A DNA stretch of 64,000 nt from Solanum dulcamara (GCF_947179165.1 NC_077240.1:77636001-77700000); one strand, 5' to 3'. Counted from the stretch's first letter, positions 1 through 11,994 are shown. Numbers and translations: made by a program. The notes: generated by a model from the sequence alone, not told the origin.

Positions 1-849
1 TTTTCTAAAAACATAACAACATCATTAATTTTAGTCCAATCAGATTCTTCCAATATGACTTCGGAAAATTTATATGCATATTGATTAAAAGTTGTAGTTA
101 TAGGGTCTTTATAAATATTACAAGTCTTTAAAAAATCATAAGTCAAATTTCACTTAGTCTCAATTTCTTCGGGCATTAATCTTGGTCTAAGATTATTTTC
201 CTCGCATTTTCTTTTAAGTCTAGCTTTTCTATTATTTCCTTGAATAAAACCACCTGCATGCCTAATATTTTAATTATTGGCTAAAAAAAATAAAGTTCAT
301 CTTTTACAATTAAACTATATATATATGACAAGCACATCTAATGAAAAGTATCTTCTAAAGGGGGTAAAACTCAGTCTTCAAAGAATTAATATCATCAATG
401 TAGTTAGATGCATTATCAAAAGAAATACATAAAACTTTGTGTTGAAGACCATAATATTTGGCAACCATTGATATAGAATCAGAAATAAATTGTGCATTAT
501 GTTTCGGTTATCATCATATTTAAATGCTAAAATACGTTTTTTGCATAATAAAATCACTATTTATCCAATGACAAGTAACAGTTAAATAATCACTTTTATT
601 TATAGCACAACCAAGATCAGAAGTAAGTGAAACTCTATATGGAAGATTTGTTAATAACCAACGTAAATAATATGCATATTATCCATGAAGTTTAAAAATA
701 TCTGATCTACAAGTGCTTCTAGGAATACCGTTAAACATGGATTATAAATCGATTGTATATAATGAATAAAAGCTCAAAATAAGCAAATGAAAAAGGTAGA
801 TAATCCACAGCTATCATTTTTGTTATCTCTTCACGGACCCTCATTTTAT

Positions 850-3137
850 TGTTGACACCCAATTTTGACCCTCCACAATGCAAGTTAGCTATCAAGTTTC
901 TTTAAATTTAGAACATTTTTGAAATAATTAGCTTTTATAAAAAAAAATCATGTTGTTCTTAACTATTTTTATCGTTTTATAAATTTTAGTATAATATACA
1001 TATTTTTATATAATTATATCTTTGATTACTAGTTATGTGGTTATTCGAAAATCATCTCAAAAGATTTTATTTTTTACTAAATACAATGTTAGTTAGGTTA
1101 GTTTAATTATAGTTTGTATTTTTGAAATTTTTAGTTTTTTCTAAAAAAAATTTATAATAATAGAAAAAAACCCTTTTCCCACATCGAAAATGTATGAAAA
1201 TTTGGAGTTTTTGAAGCCTATATAAAGTCTCGTATTCTCATTAAGAAGGGGGAAGAATTTGAGGTTTTTTAGCCACCCCAAAGTTAGAAATTTTCTTATG
1301 GCTAGGATTTTGGACTCTTTTCCCCAGCCTAAAATTGTGAAAATTTCAGGCTTTCAATCTATATTTTTTTTCAAGGAAAATAGGAGATTTAAGTTAAAAT
1401 TTAGGCTAAGAACAGTGTTCTTATAACATCGAACCCACGAATGTTCGAGTCTAAATTTTCAATTTTTCTTTTTGTGGATTGGAGTTCCTTCAAGCTCTTG
1501 GGTGGTGGTGAAACTGTCTTCCGCTCGTCATCTTCAGTCTCGCTGCCTGGAAAGAGGTAAAATCTATTTTCAGCTTTATTTTATTTAATTATTTCATGTT
1601 TTATATTTAGGTGATTGGTTGTCTTGCTTTTTTAGTTAGCATGTATTAACAATAATTAAATTAATGATAGAAATTTCTTATAGTTAGCATGTGTTAGGAT
1701 TAATTAACTATCATGTGTTAGCATTATTTCATGAAAGCTCTTAGTTTTGTTCATTATTTTTTCAAATAGTTTTCTTTGACAATATAGATTTTCATGTTTT
1801 CAATTTCTTATTTTAACATGATTTAGATAACAAAAATATGTTTAAAGTTGTTATTTAATTATAACTTTCATGGCCTAATTAATTTAATTCTTTCTTTAAA
1901 ATTTGAGCTAGTATAGCGTATATATTAAATCCGTGCTCTTTAGTTAATTGAATATATTTGTTCTTTCTTTTCATTTGTCTACATATATGCATGTTGTGAA
2001 TCACTTCTAAGATGCCCATCAATTTGACAACTTAAAATATCATGATATATTCTTTGGTTTAGCTTAAAATGAGTAAATGCTTATATAATTTTATTTTGGT
2101 GCATGTGATATCAATTCGAGTCCATCTTTGGACTTTATCCTTGCATATTATTGAGTTTTGAGTCTCTCATCATCTTGCTCGAATTGCTGAAAAGTTGATA
2201 CATGGAAAAAAAGCTAATATACATAATTTGAATATTGATATTGGGTTGTATACACGGAATAGAGGTGAAATATAGTGTTGTATACACTGATATATAGTAT
2301 ATATACAGTCAAATATGTAAGAAAATAATATTGTGTACACTGATATACAACGTATATACTGTCTTATATATATTGATATACAACAGATACAGGAAACAAA
2401 TAGGTAGTATACAGTGTGTATACAGTTTGATATACAGAAATAATATTGTATACACTGTATATACAATCTGATATATAGTGTATATACAACTGCAATATAC
2501 AGTGGAATTGTGCTTAAGGCCCAAAATGCTGATGGCCCAACAACTTAGTCCAAGCGTACAAAAACTAAGTGTTAGATTATATTTCATGTGTTATTTATTA
2601 TTTATTTATATTGATTCGGATAGTAATAATCTATTTACTTATGTTATTTATGCTTGCTTATATATTAATTTTAATTTGTTTTAACTTAATTAGATCCTTC
2701 TAAAGATAAACCAATTCATGTTAATTTACTCTTTAAATGATTTTCTACCTTTACTTAGTCACTTGAAAAACTTTTACTTTCTTTTTATATACATGTGTAT
2801 TATTTTCAATGTTTAAGTTTGATCATTTTTTAAAAATAATATTAAATTCTTTATTTCTTTTTAAATTAACATTTTTAAAAGTTAGTCAAATAATTTTTCA
2901 AATCGTAGGATAATCGTGCGTTAGCGGCCACTTTGAATGCTTAACACCTTCTCAAAGTGGAAATAAGAACCTCGTACCTTTTTCTATGAATTTTTAAGAC
3001 TTAAATCTGTTAGTCTTTTAAATTAAGTTTTCTTAACTTTTTTTTAAAATTTAAGTGTCGACTCTTCTTTTTCTAAAATTAATTTTTTTCTCTATAAAGT
3101 TAAAATTAATTTTAAATCGTCTTATTTTGACATAACA
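850..3137 (+). mobile_element. Solo LTR of a Tat/Ogre-like Ty3/gypsy element (unit A)
   Basis: The 2,288-bp sequence starts TGTTGACACCCAATTTTGAC and ends GACATAACA (TG...CA ends). It is flanked by a perfect 5-bp direct repeat TTTAT at 845-849 and 3138-3142. No gag-pol sequence lies beside it, so it is a solo LTR left by LTR-LTR recombination. The TGTTGACACCC start resembles LTRs of the Tat/Ogre lineage as I know them. A TATA box TATATAAA is at 1219-1226 in plus orientation. A GTATACA-rich short-repeat tract occupies about 2230-2500. It sits inside the hAT remnant, and the same insertion with the same TSD is in unit B, so it predates the duplication. Confidence 0.88.
2230..2500. repeat. GTATACA-rich minisatellite-like tract inside the solo LTR
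   Basis: Short motifs such as GTATACACTGATATA and ATATACAGT recur at irregular 20-45 bp spacing on both strands. This creates spurious open frames on the minus strand that are low-complexity and not genes. The unit-B copy is at about 43030-43290. Confidence 0.7.
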
Positions 3138-3139
3138 TT

Positions 3140-3609
3140 TATTATACGTCCCCATTAATTTTTCGGTTTGTGGGTTTATTCTACCTTAAACTGGCCCAAT
3201 AGCACCCCCTATTCGTTCTTTCCAATCAGGATGCTTATTGTCTAGATGTCTAGTCAATTGAACCGTTTCACCTCTATTACCCCCGATCTTATGCTCAAAT
3301 TTTTTTTGACATACTTTAAATTGAACTCTAGTTGTTCTGGCTATGCATTCAAAATAATGTCATACTAAAATACTTTTTTTCTTTTTTTACAGGTCGTGGA
3401 GGAAGATTAACAGTTCTAGATTGAACATTACATATATCTATATCAGGACTAGTTGGTGTAACATCCACATCATCATTATTATCTTGTTCTATTTCTACTT
3501 CAAATTCATTTGGTTCTTCTATACCGTAAGTTTCTTGATATTCATTTTCATTCATATCATTTGCACCTACACCTATTTCTCCAAATTCACTGGTTGGTAC
3601 TTCAGGCAT
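3140..3609 (-). pseudogene. hAT transposase N-terminal part with BED zinc finger (unit A)
   Basis: The 80-residue acidic stretch at 3370-3609 (starting MPEVPTSEFGEIGV, rich in Asp/Glu/Asn) is typical of the leader of plant hAT transposases. It is followed towards lower coordinates by a broken BED-type finger: CQKKFEHKIGGNRGETVQL, then TRHLDNKHPDW, at about 3190-3330. The first expected Cys of the finger appears replaced by Phe, and stop codons separate the pieces. The solo LTR at 850-3137 cuts the transposase just after the finger. A matching copy is at about 43910-44379. Function is lost. Confidence 0.7.
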
Positions 3610-4529
3610 ACGAGAATAATTTCTACTTGTACTACCTCTACCGGAAGCACTTTTTTCTTACTGCCACTACCTCCATCGGGACACAAATTTTTAACACTTT
3701 TACCTATATATTTTAATCTATCCATTATGTAAATCAAACTAATAAAAATTATAAACACAAAAATTAAATATTTAAATATACTAGAATTAATTTACTAAAT
3801 AAAAGTAAAAGAAGGAACGATTATATTAAATTGCCGGAATCAAACAAAGAATCGTAAAATTGATGAAATATTGAACACTTGAAAGTTGAAAACTTCCACT
3901 TAATGTTGTTAATTGCAAAAATAATAAGAGATTGATATCACTTTAAGAAAGAATTGAGAAATTGAGACAGAATTAGATGATTGTTGGTGGAAAAAATGAT
4001 TAAATATTGTAGGTATTTATAGAATTTTTTTTATTTTTTTTAAAAAAAGCCATTTTGGCCAATATTCAGAGGCCAACGGCTATATAGTCTTTGGGCCCAA
4101 CGGCCATTTTCTGAAATGTGGCCCAACGGCTTCAGAAAATTAAAAAAATAATTTTAACTGTATTGGGCCGGTCTAACCAGTCCAGGCAAAAAATTAGACT
4201 GGATCGACCCAATTTTTTTGGGGGTGGACCGATATCCGGTCCGATCCCAACCGTGTTGGGCCCCTAATGGGCAGGTCTTAATGGGCCAAAAATTGAGCCA
4301 CCCAGCCCATTTGACACCCTTAGATAATACGTGGTATATTCTACATACCTTTAATTTAAGACTACAAGATTCAAAAGTTCTTTTTTTTACTTTGTTAAAT
4401 TCTGTTTCTTCGAATCCAAATTAGACAAATAAATTGAAATAGAGAGATTTAAATAATTTATTTATAATACATTGATAAAATCTATACTAGTCATTAAAAA
4501 TTAAAATGGGAAGGTTTTGCTATTAGATT

Positions 4530-6449
4530 TTCACTTTTGGATTTCGCAAGAGCTTTTGGGTTGGTGATAGCTAATTCGAGTTTCCCGAAGAAGGAGGACC
4601 ACTTGATAACCTTCCGTAGTTTGGTGACTAAGACTCAGATAGATTATTTAATCCTTAGGAAGGATGATAAAGGTCTGTGCAAAGACTGTAAGGTCATCCC
4701 GATTGACAACCTTATAACCCGACATAAGCTCTTGGTGATGGATTTAGGGATCAAGATGACGAAGAAGAGGAGGGTCTGGGGATGACCGACCTAGGATCAG
4801 ATGGGGGAGTTTGACCACGACTAGTGCCTTAGAGATGGGAGAGAAATTGAATGATATGGGGGCCTGTGATAGTAGCGGAGATGAAAATAGTGTATGGGAT
4901 AGGATGGCTAATTGTATTAAGGTTGTAGCAAGGGAAGTGTTGGGAGTATCGACAGGCAGTCGTAGTCGGCATCGAGGGGACTGGTAGTGGAATGGAGAAG
5001 TGTAAGGGAAGGTGGAAGTAAAGAAGATGATGTATGCGAAGTTGTTGGAAAGAAAGGATGAGGTGGATAAGTGGACGAATGGGGAACTTTATAAGATAAC
5101 AAGGAAGGAGGCGAAGTCGACGGTTTTGACGACAAAAATGACAGCTTTTGAACGTATTTACGCTGAACTAGAAGAGAAAGATAGGGATAGGAAATTGTTC
5201 ATGCTAGCCAGGGCGCGGGAGAGAAGGGCACACGATGTGGATCAAGTGAAGTGCATCAAGGACGAGCATGGAAAATTATTGGTAGATGAGACCCTCATTA
5301 AACGGAGATGGCAATCCTACTTCCATAAATTTTTGAATGGTGTATGCTTTTCACGGACAACATAGTCTTAATCGATGAAACTCATAGCGGAGTTAACGCT
5401 AAGCTGGAGGATTGGAGACAGACTTTGGAGTCTAAAGGGTTTAAGCTGAGTAGGACCAAGATAGAGTACTTAGAGTGCAAGTTCAGTGAGACACCTCGGG
5501 AGGTTGGCACGAAAGTTAGGCTTGATGACCAGGCCATCCAAAAGAAAAGTAGTTTCAAGTACCTTGGGTCTATTATGCAAGGCAGCGGGGAGATTGACGA
5601 TGATGTCACACATCATATTGGGGCAGGGTGGATGAAATGGAAGCTCGCTTCCGGTGTGCTATGTGACAAGAAGGTGCCTCCACTACTTAAGGGCAAGTTC
5701 TACAAAGTGGTGGTTAGACTGGCTATGTTATACGGGGAGGAGTATTGGCCAATTAAGGTATCTTACGTTCAAAAATGAATGTTGCTGAAATGATAATGTT
5801 GAGATGGATGTGTGGGCATACCAGGAGTGATAGGATTAGAAATGAGGCTATTTGGGACAAGGTAGGAGTGACCTCGATGGAAGATAAGATGCAAGAAATG
5901 TGACTGAGATGGTTTGGGCATGTGAAGAGGAGAGACACAGATACCCCAGTGCGGAGGTGTGAGAGGTTGGTCATGAATGGTTTTAGAAGAGGTAGGGGTA
6001 TGCCGATAAAATATTGGGGAGAGGTGATTAGACAGGACATGGCACAATTACAACTTACCAAGGACATGACCTTAGATAGAAGGGTGTGGAGGACCCACAT
6101 TAGGGTAGAAGGCTAGTTCATAGTCTTGTCATTCTTCCTTATTAGTAGACGTATTAGCGCACTATAATTACCTGTGGTCTGACGTCTGTTATTATCCATT
6201 ATCTAGTACTTTCATTACTTCCATTACTTTCTCTACTTTGATTGCTCTATCTTATTTGGGTTGCTTTCGTTACTTGCTTTTCCATATCGCTTTGAACTTC
6301 TTATTCTTATCTGACCTCTTTTTTGATTTTACTGAGCCGAGGGTCTTTCGAAAACAGCCGTCCTACCTTGGTAAGAGTCAGGTCTGCGTACACTTTACCC
6401 TCCCCAGACCCCACGTTGTGGGATTTCACTGGGTCTTTGTTGTTGTTGT
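4530..6449 (+). pseudogene. RTE-type LINE, 5'-truncated and internally deleted (unit A)
   Basis: Consecutive plus-strand pieces match a plant RTE-clade non-LTR retrotransposon. The end of the endonuclease is at 4537-4785 (LLDFARAF, then KTQIDYLILR). The linker is at 5012-5339 and includes ARARERRAHDVDQVKCIKD. The C-terminal part after RT is at 5340-5778 and 5922-6116, ending in [18 protein letters not shown] and [12 protein letters not shown] before a stop. The 3' UTR to about 6449 ends in a short (TTG)n run, the usual RTE tail. Compared with unit B, 765 bp covering most of the reverse transcriptase is missing; the breakpoint lies at 5337-5339. The polymerase motif region reads FTDN rather than FADD. 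No target duplication was recognised. Confidence 0.85.
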
Positions 6450-6694
6450 AGCCTATAACAAGTTTAGTTGGACTCAACTCGATTTGGTTCATCTTAGCCG
6501 AATAAATAAAGCAAAAATGACAATTCTAAATATATATAACATATTGATATCAAGGAAATTAAAACACAAGAGGTGTTACAATTTCTTACTACAAAGAAAT
6601 TAGATATGCTATCATTAATTGAGGAGAATCACACACAAATTTCTCCTTATTATTCATATATAAAAACTATATAGTATTAATAGATATGCAATCA

Positions 6695-8465
6695 TTAATT
6701 GAAATTGAGTTGATACTTTGGCCTTTGATCAGGATAAAAGAGGCCAAAATGTTGCTCACTTATTTCTCCATTTTTATTATTTTCATCAAACATGGCAAAC
6801 AAATAAGTTTCTATGGTCCTTCCAGGTTTCTTGGGTGTTCCAGCCCCTCCTTTTACATGATTAATCAAATTTGTATAATAAGTTCGTGCATTTTCCAAAG
6901 TTGCTGAAGGGTTTCCCTCCGAAGGCCATCCACTTTCCGATACAATAATCTCAATATTTTGTCCTCCAAGTTTCTCCGTAGCATAATACATTGAATCCAC
7001 AAGGGCATCAAAAAGATTTTGATATCCTACTGAATTTGCCCCTTGTTCGTTGAAAAGTGCATAAGGAAGCGGGATATTGTCATAAACATGGCTAAAATAA
7101 GGGTAAATATTGGCTAAGAGTGGAAGGTTATGTTGCGCTAGAAATCCGATTATGGGATTAATAAAGTTTTTTTTATCTTCGGGAAAAATACTATCACTTG
7201 GTGGATAGGTGTTTGCTAAGAGCCCTGAATATGTCGCGGTTGAGACCTTGATTTGATCTTGCAATCCTGCTGATGATAACGCGTTGTAAATATTTTCCAT
7301 TGCTGGACGAACAAATTGTGTATATTGACGGGTATTTTGACTACCGGGATCAACTTCATTTCCAACGGCTATATATTTGAATTTAACATCTGGAAAATTA
7401 CTTCTTATATTATCTTGAACCCAACCATTGGCATTTGTAGGATTGGTTAGGGCTTCAAGATCTTGATTTGGGACATCAAGAATTATTTCAATGTTACTTC
7501 CTTTGAGAGCTTTGAAGACATTTGCATCTGGATAGTAAATTCTCATTTTTTTAATGCCATTAGCATTGTATAGGTTTATGGCATCTTGATCTGATGGTAA
7601 ATTATTGGCAATTTTTCCATAGCATACTCCAATAGGCTGCGCTCCTACATTATGACAAAAAACAAAGTCAAAATAATAATAACATGAAAACAAGTTGGTA
7701 CTGATTATAAAAAAACACTAAAAGTTCTCTATATTTTCTACTGACATATCGTCATATGGTTGGTTAATACATCCATAAATAAATTATTTGTAAATGTCAC
7801 AAATGCGTGAGATGATTAAACCTCTTCTTTTTTTTTATGTCCATATCAATAGGGCCTACTGCATGATACAAAATATGTAGTGTTTTTTTAATGGACTTTT
7901 ATAAGTAAATATGCATGATACAAAACATCTCCAATTCACGTGAACTTAGTACTTTTAACACGGAATATAAATATATGTATAAAATGTTACTAAAATTGAA
8001 AGAAATATAGTATGTCATTACAGTGGCGGAGCCAGGATTTTGAATAAGTGGGTTCAAAATCTGAATAAGTAGACACACAAGCTAGTCGAAGGGGGTTCGA
8101 CATCTATTTTATATACATAAAAAATTATTTTAACCATATATAAATAATATAATTTTCTGTCGAAGGGGGTTCGGATGAACCCCCTCGGTATAGGGTTGGT
8201 GTTCAGTGTGGGCAGTCTCCTCTATCAAAATAGTAAGAGAAAAAGAAGGACTTATCTCACAACTTTCCGCCACTGTGTCAAAACATAATTTTAAAAATAT
8301 AACGAGTTCAATACTAAAAATTTTAAAGATTGAATCCGAAGAATTTTCTTAAATCTGCATGTACGTAAGTATGTGTGTGGGGAAAAGAGAAAGAGAGAGA
8401 CCTGTCATTTGGATCAACAGCCCAACAAGTAAAAGGGAAGCTATAAAATAACTTAGAAAAGTCAT
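6695..8465 (-). CDS. Acidic PR-2 type glucan endo-1,3-beta-glucosidase (GH17), copy A
   Basis: Two exons on the minus strand: exon 1 at 8402-8465 and exon 2 at 6695-7644. A 757-bp GT...AG phase-1 intron separates them. The joined frame is 337 codons plus TAA. Exon 1 encodes a signal peptide, [21 protein letters not shown]; exon 2 resumes at [10 protein letters not shown], so the mature protein probably starts at Gln24. The GH17 fold is complete. The acid/base Glu118 lies in YIAVGNEVD and the nucleophile Glu258 in the signature [12 protein letters not shown]. It ends at LNFN without the C-terminal extension of vacuolar basic isoforms, so secretion to the apoplast is likely. Such enzymes hydrolyse beta-1,3-glucan in fungal walls and callose and are pathogen-induced. 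A frame running into the intron from exon 2 (up to 7693) is an artefact. Copy B differs at three residues. Confidence 0.96.
8021..8275. mobile_element. MITE in the glucanase intron (unit A)
   Basis: The 255-bp element has perfect 10-bp terminal inverted repeats, CAGTGGCGGA and TCCGCCACTG. It is flanked by imperfect 8-bp repeats TGTCATTA (8013-8020) and TGTCAAAA (8276-8283), consistent with a hAT-like non-autonomous element. The AGTGGCGGAGCCAGGATTT end is, to my knowledge, widespread in Solanaceae. Inside are two copies of GTCGAAGGGGGTTCG. It lies fully within the intron and does not affect the splice sites. Confidence 0.75.
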
Positions 8466-8537
8466 AACAAAATTGGAAGTGAGAAGAGTAAGAAATACTA
8501 GAGGTGAAATTGTGTGTTAAGGAAACATCAAATTGCT

Positions 8538-8700
8538 TCTTATATAGCAAGAAGGAGAAGACCAAGAAAGGCATGCAGTGTGGAAAAAAGCCAAGTCAAG
8601 TTGCCCTGTGAAGAAGTTCAATGATAATAAAATTTAGTCAAGTAGAATAACCAAGTCATATAAACGTATCTAGTGGGATAAAAGAAAGTTCAAATCAAGT
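8538..8700 (-). promoter_or_regulatory. Core promoter of glucanase copy A: TATA box and W-box-like sites
   Basis: A TATA box (CTATATAAGA read on the minus strand, 8538-8547) lies about 75 bp upstream of the ATG at 8465. That leaves room for a 5' leader of roughly 40-50 nt. Upstream are two TTGACT sequences on the minus strand, covering 8594-8599 and 8636-8641, which fit the WRKY-binding core TTGAC(C/T) expected in PR-2 promoters. The TATA box and the nearest TTGACT are also kept in the relic at 30640-30860. Regulation by WRKY factors is inference from the motif only. Confidence 0.6.
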
Positions 8701-10551
8701 AGTAGGTGATGAATTTTTTTTTGACTGATTCCATTTAATCTTATCATTATTTATTTATTTATTATTAAAAGTGGGAAGACCCCCAAGTTCAAAGTTGGAT
8801 TACGAAAATACTCTTGCATTAATTTTTATCTTTTTCTTCTTTTTTTTCTTTTTAATTTTTCCTAATTTTGCTATAAAAAAATCTGCAAGTATCTACATTT
8901 ATTGCTCAATTAAAATGCATTTAAAAAAGTGAAGTCTTTCAGTTTTCAAACCCCTTCGATTTTCTTAACTTCTGCCTTTTCATTCATTTCTGTATTAAAT
9001 GAAGTAAAAGGCTGGTGGTCTCCTTCGATTCCTCAATATTAATTATATATGTCTCTAATGGCAAAAGATTCATATATTCACTAATGCAATAATGTGAGTC
9101 AAACATTTAAATATCAAGTGCACCATGAAAATGAGTTCTACACAAGGAGTAGGAGTTGTAGGAGTCCATATGGTAGTCTCTTGACTCTTGTATATAGAAA
9201 TAGGAGTCCTATGCTTTGTATAATACAAATAGTTCTCATCTATAATTTGGCTATTCAATCGTATATATGCAAGAAGATATAATACAATATTTAACCTTCC
9301 TACGTTTGTTAAAGTTCTTCAAACCTGCCTTGGATTTGGACGGTAAAGAGCAATCATTTGGTTTCTCCATAACCTTTTTATTTTTGGTGTAAGTCTTCAT
9401 TTTCAAATGAAGAGCGGACATCACAAGGTTTTCACTCCATATATAAAAATTGTAACTCAATTTTGGCATACATATTATGTAGATCTTTTCTCTAAAGAGG
9501 AATAGATAGAGTGAGAGAAAGAAAGCACAAGACATGTTTGCTGGATATGGGAAACTTTTCCACTATTTAGCATATTTATTTATGCAAAGTTTATTATAGT
9601 GACAACACACTTATTTTTTATTCATTATTAACACGATTCACTTAAATATTATATGCACTAATCTTTTTCTCTTTTTCATGTATTTATTATTTTTCTCCTT
9701 TATTTGCTTTAAATACTCATCTTCATAATCCATATATAATTACCTATTCAATTGTTACCATTGATATTCATAACCTCTATACATTTGATTTAAAACATTA
9801 AGATATCTTTTGATATTTCTTCATTTTTATCTATATAATTATATTTTAAGTTTCATGAACCCCCTATACAAGGTTATCCATTTCATTCTATAGTTAAAGT
9901 AGTGAAATGCTCTTATCATTATTGTACTATTTGATTTATGTTTTAGTTTGACTCGAAGAAAAAAATTCTTAAGTTTTGACCGGTTATGGGAGAAGTTGTA
10001 GACAAGAATGTATTTCTTTTTCCATTTATATTGTTATGATTAAAGTCTTAAGAAGGATGTGTATGTTGCATGTTTTTACCTATTTATTATTATATATTTC
10101 TCTTTATTAACTTTTTAAATTTTATAGTCTATGAATTTTTTATTATCGTAAGTTTGTATTTTTATTTAGGCTAAAATTAGTCATTTGTGACTTTATTGGA
10201 AGTTTACTACTATTAACCAAAGTTTAAGTTTACAGTTGATAGCGTAAAAGAATTACTTTTAAACATTATAATACACCCTTCATTAGGTGTTTCTTGACAC
10301 ACTTTTCCAGATTTATTTGTAATCATTGCATTAATTTTCTCATAACATACATGTTTTCATAGAATTTTAATAATTTTTACGAATCTGAAAAAACTAAATG
10401 AGACATATGTGTAATGCACGTATCCAAAAACTACTATAAGGAAAATGACCAACTATGTGAACTTGAGTAACTTAATGTTGCCTTCCTGTTAGGAACAAGT
10501 CTTTTTTTTCCTTTGGTTCCTAACTGAGCTTTAAATTGAAAAATAACATAT
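8700..10551. other. Upstream intergenic DNA of glucanase copy A
   Basis: About 1.85 kb of AT-rich DNA with no recognisable gene. A weak minus-strand open frame of 94 codons (9251-9535) is kept in unit B as 95 codons with a one-codon indel, but it resembles nothing I know and is listed separately. No inverted or tandem repeat of note was seen. Confidence 0.6.
9251..9535 (-). CDS. Unrecognised small open frame (unit A)
   Basis: A 94-codon frame beginning MSCAFFLSLYLFLFREKIY and containing a basic stretch KAGLKNFNKRRKVKY. It matches no family I recognise. The unit-B copy (50776-51063) differs by one in-frame codon insertion and substitutions Pro to Ser and Cys to Tyr. Given the roughly 1% divergence of the two units, this conservation is weak evidence for coding. 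It could be a leftover exon, a 5' part of an upstream transcript, or chance. Confidence 0.15.
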   Translation of the reverse strand: MSCAFFLSLYLFLFREKIYIICMPKLSYNFYIWSENLVMSALHLKMKTYTKNKKVMEKPNDCSLPSKSKAGLKNFNKRRKVKYCIISSCIYTIE

Positions 10552-11994
10552 TTGGTGTAATTTCATAAGTGGAGTATGAGAAAGGTAGGCTATAAAGATA
10601 GAGAAGTTATTTTCGATAGGCTCTCGGCTAGCTCAAAAAGAAAAAGCAACTAACGGCGCAGGAAAGTAAAAAAAAAAAAAGACGTCAAAATAACAATATA
10701 TAAAGCAAGTGTAGCAACATATATTAACGCACATTAGAGAAAACAATTATGCGATACCTAAATCATACTACTAGAAGTACGACAACACTCTACTATCTCT
10801 CTACCCTAATCATTGACTTCCGTGCCTTTCCATCAAGGAGCATGCCCTCAGTCAGCTAATGTTGTCTCATATCATGTCAAATCACACACGCTTCCCCCTC
10901 CCTCAGCTCTTGTTTTGCCTACCTCTACCTCTCCTAACTCCTTTATAGATCTCACAGCTCCTCATTTGTGCCATCTCAACCTCGTTTCTATCATCTTCTC
11001 CACCACGGAGCTCACTCTCATCTTGTCATGGCTTGTATCAAACTGTTCTTAATCATATCTCTCCTAATATGTCCACCCATCAATCTGAAAATCCTCTTAT
11101 TCACTACCGCCATCTTTTTGAACGTGGGCATTCTTGACTAGCCAGCACTCAGCCTCATACAATAATGTTGGTCTAACAATCACTCTGTAAAACTTATCTT
11201 TTAATCATTGGCGACATATTTCTATCACACGTTAATATCCTAGAGATGAGCTTCTATTTCACTCACATCGCTCCAATACGTACAGTGTGCAACATCATCG
11301 TCAATTGCCCAGTATCCTTAAAATTATAGACTTAAGATGCAGATTTCTCTCTTGGGTCATTCCACCCCTCTACCTCATGTGTCACATCACTAAATTTTCA
11401 CTCTAGGTACTCTGTCTTAGCCTTGCTTAACCTAAAACCTTTAGATTCTGTGGCCTCTCTCCAAACTTCCTATTTAATTATCATTAACTTCTCTATACCA
11501 TTCAACAATCAATACTATGTCATCTATAAATAACATACATCGCATCACCGCCCCTTAATACATCATATCAATATATATATTCATCACTTAGGCACAAATG
11601 AATATGCTAAGGGTTAATCCATGGTTCAGTCCCATCACGATCGGGAATTTTTTTGAGTCACCACCCACTTTTCTAACCCAAGTTTTATCCCCATCGTACA
11701 TGTCTTTAATAGCCTAATGTAAGCTACAAATACACCTCTAGACTCCAAACATCTCCAAAGGATCTCCTGAGAGAATTTATCATATGTCTTTTTTAGGTTA
11801 ATAAACATCATGTGTAAGTACTCCCTCTTTTTGTCTCTATATTGCTCCAACATTCTCCTTACAAGATGGATGGTTTTTGTTGTTGAATGTCTCAACATAA
11901 ATCTGAATCGGTTCCCCTTTACATCTTTATTTCGGCCACATTTTAAAAAAAATAAATTGTATATTCTGTTAAACACCATCACATAATTTAACAC
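10552..11994 (-). pseudogene. RTE-type LINE fragment on the minus strand (unit A)
   Basis: Minus-strand reading at 11635-11994 gives a degenerate reverse-transcriptase segment: NRFRFMLRHSTTKTIHLVRR, then MMFINLKKTYDKFSQEILWR, then LESRGVFVAYIRLLK. This corresponds to the RTE block [10 protein letters not shown]...[10 protein letters not shown]. Towards lower coordinates follow broken C-terminal pieces (around 10830-10960, RRGRGRQNKS). A 3' UTR runs to about 10552, with GAGCCGAGAGCCTATCGAAAA matching the end of the other LINE. It is 5'-truncated and full of stops. Position 10819-10823 (TCCGT) is the empty site of the Ty3/gypsy element present in unit B. Confidence 0.75.

Larger units (their letters stand above)
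1..4322 (-). pseudogene. hAT-family DNA transposon remnant (unit A), interrupted by a solo LTR
   Basis: Minus-strand translation shows pieces of a hAT transposase out of one frame. Near 1-100 is a middle-to-C-terminal segment containing EESDWTKINDVVMFLE. At 3370-3609 is an acidic N-terminal segment, and at about 3190-3370 a BED zinc-finger-like piece ending in TRHLDNKHPDW. Numerous stops and frameshifts make it non-coding. The right terminus is TAAGGGTGTCAAATGGGC read on the minus strand (ending at 4322), followed by GATAATAC, a one-base variant of the 8-bp target duplication seen intact in the unit-B copy. The subterminal 4050-4300 is GC-rich with repeated GCCCAACGGC. The left end is outside the window. 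Confidence 0.85.

Noticed and set aside
2170..2587. Tyr/Ile/Cys-rich minus-strand frames
   Set aside because: They are produced by the GTATACA-rich repeat tract of the solo LTR.
4218..4424. Plus-strand open frame near the hAT right end
   Set aside because: It covers the GC-rich terminus of the transposon and crosses the target duplication; no family resemblance.
7645..7693. N-terminal extension of the glucanase reading into [16 protein letters not shown]
   Set aside because: A splice acceptor and a matching upstream exon with a proper signal peptide, TATA box and phase-1 junction explain the gene better; the extension is intron.
8323..8574. 83-codon frame over the glucanase promoter and exon 1
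   Set aside because: It overlaps exon 1 in another frame and runs through the TATA box and leader; the short exon-1 frame fits the gene model.
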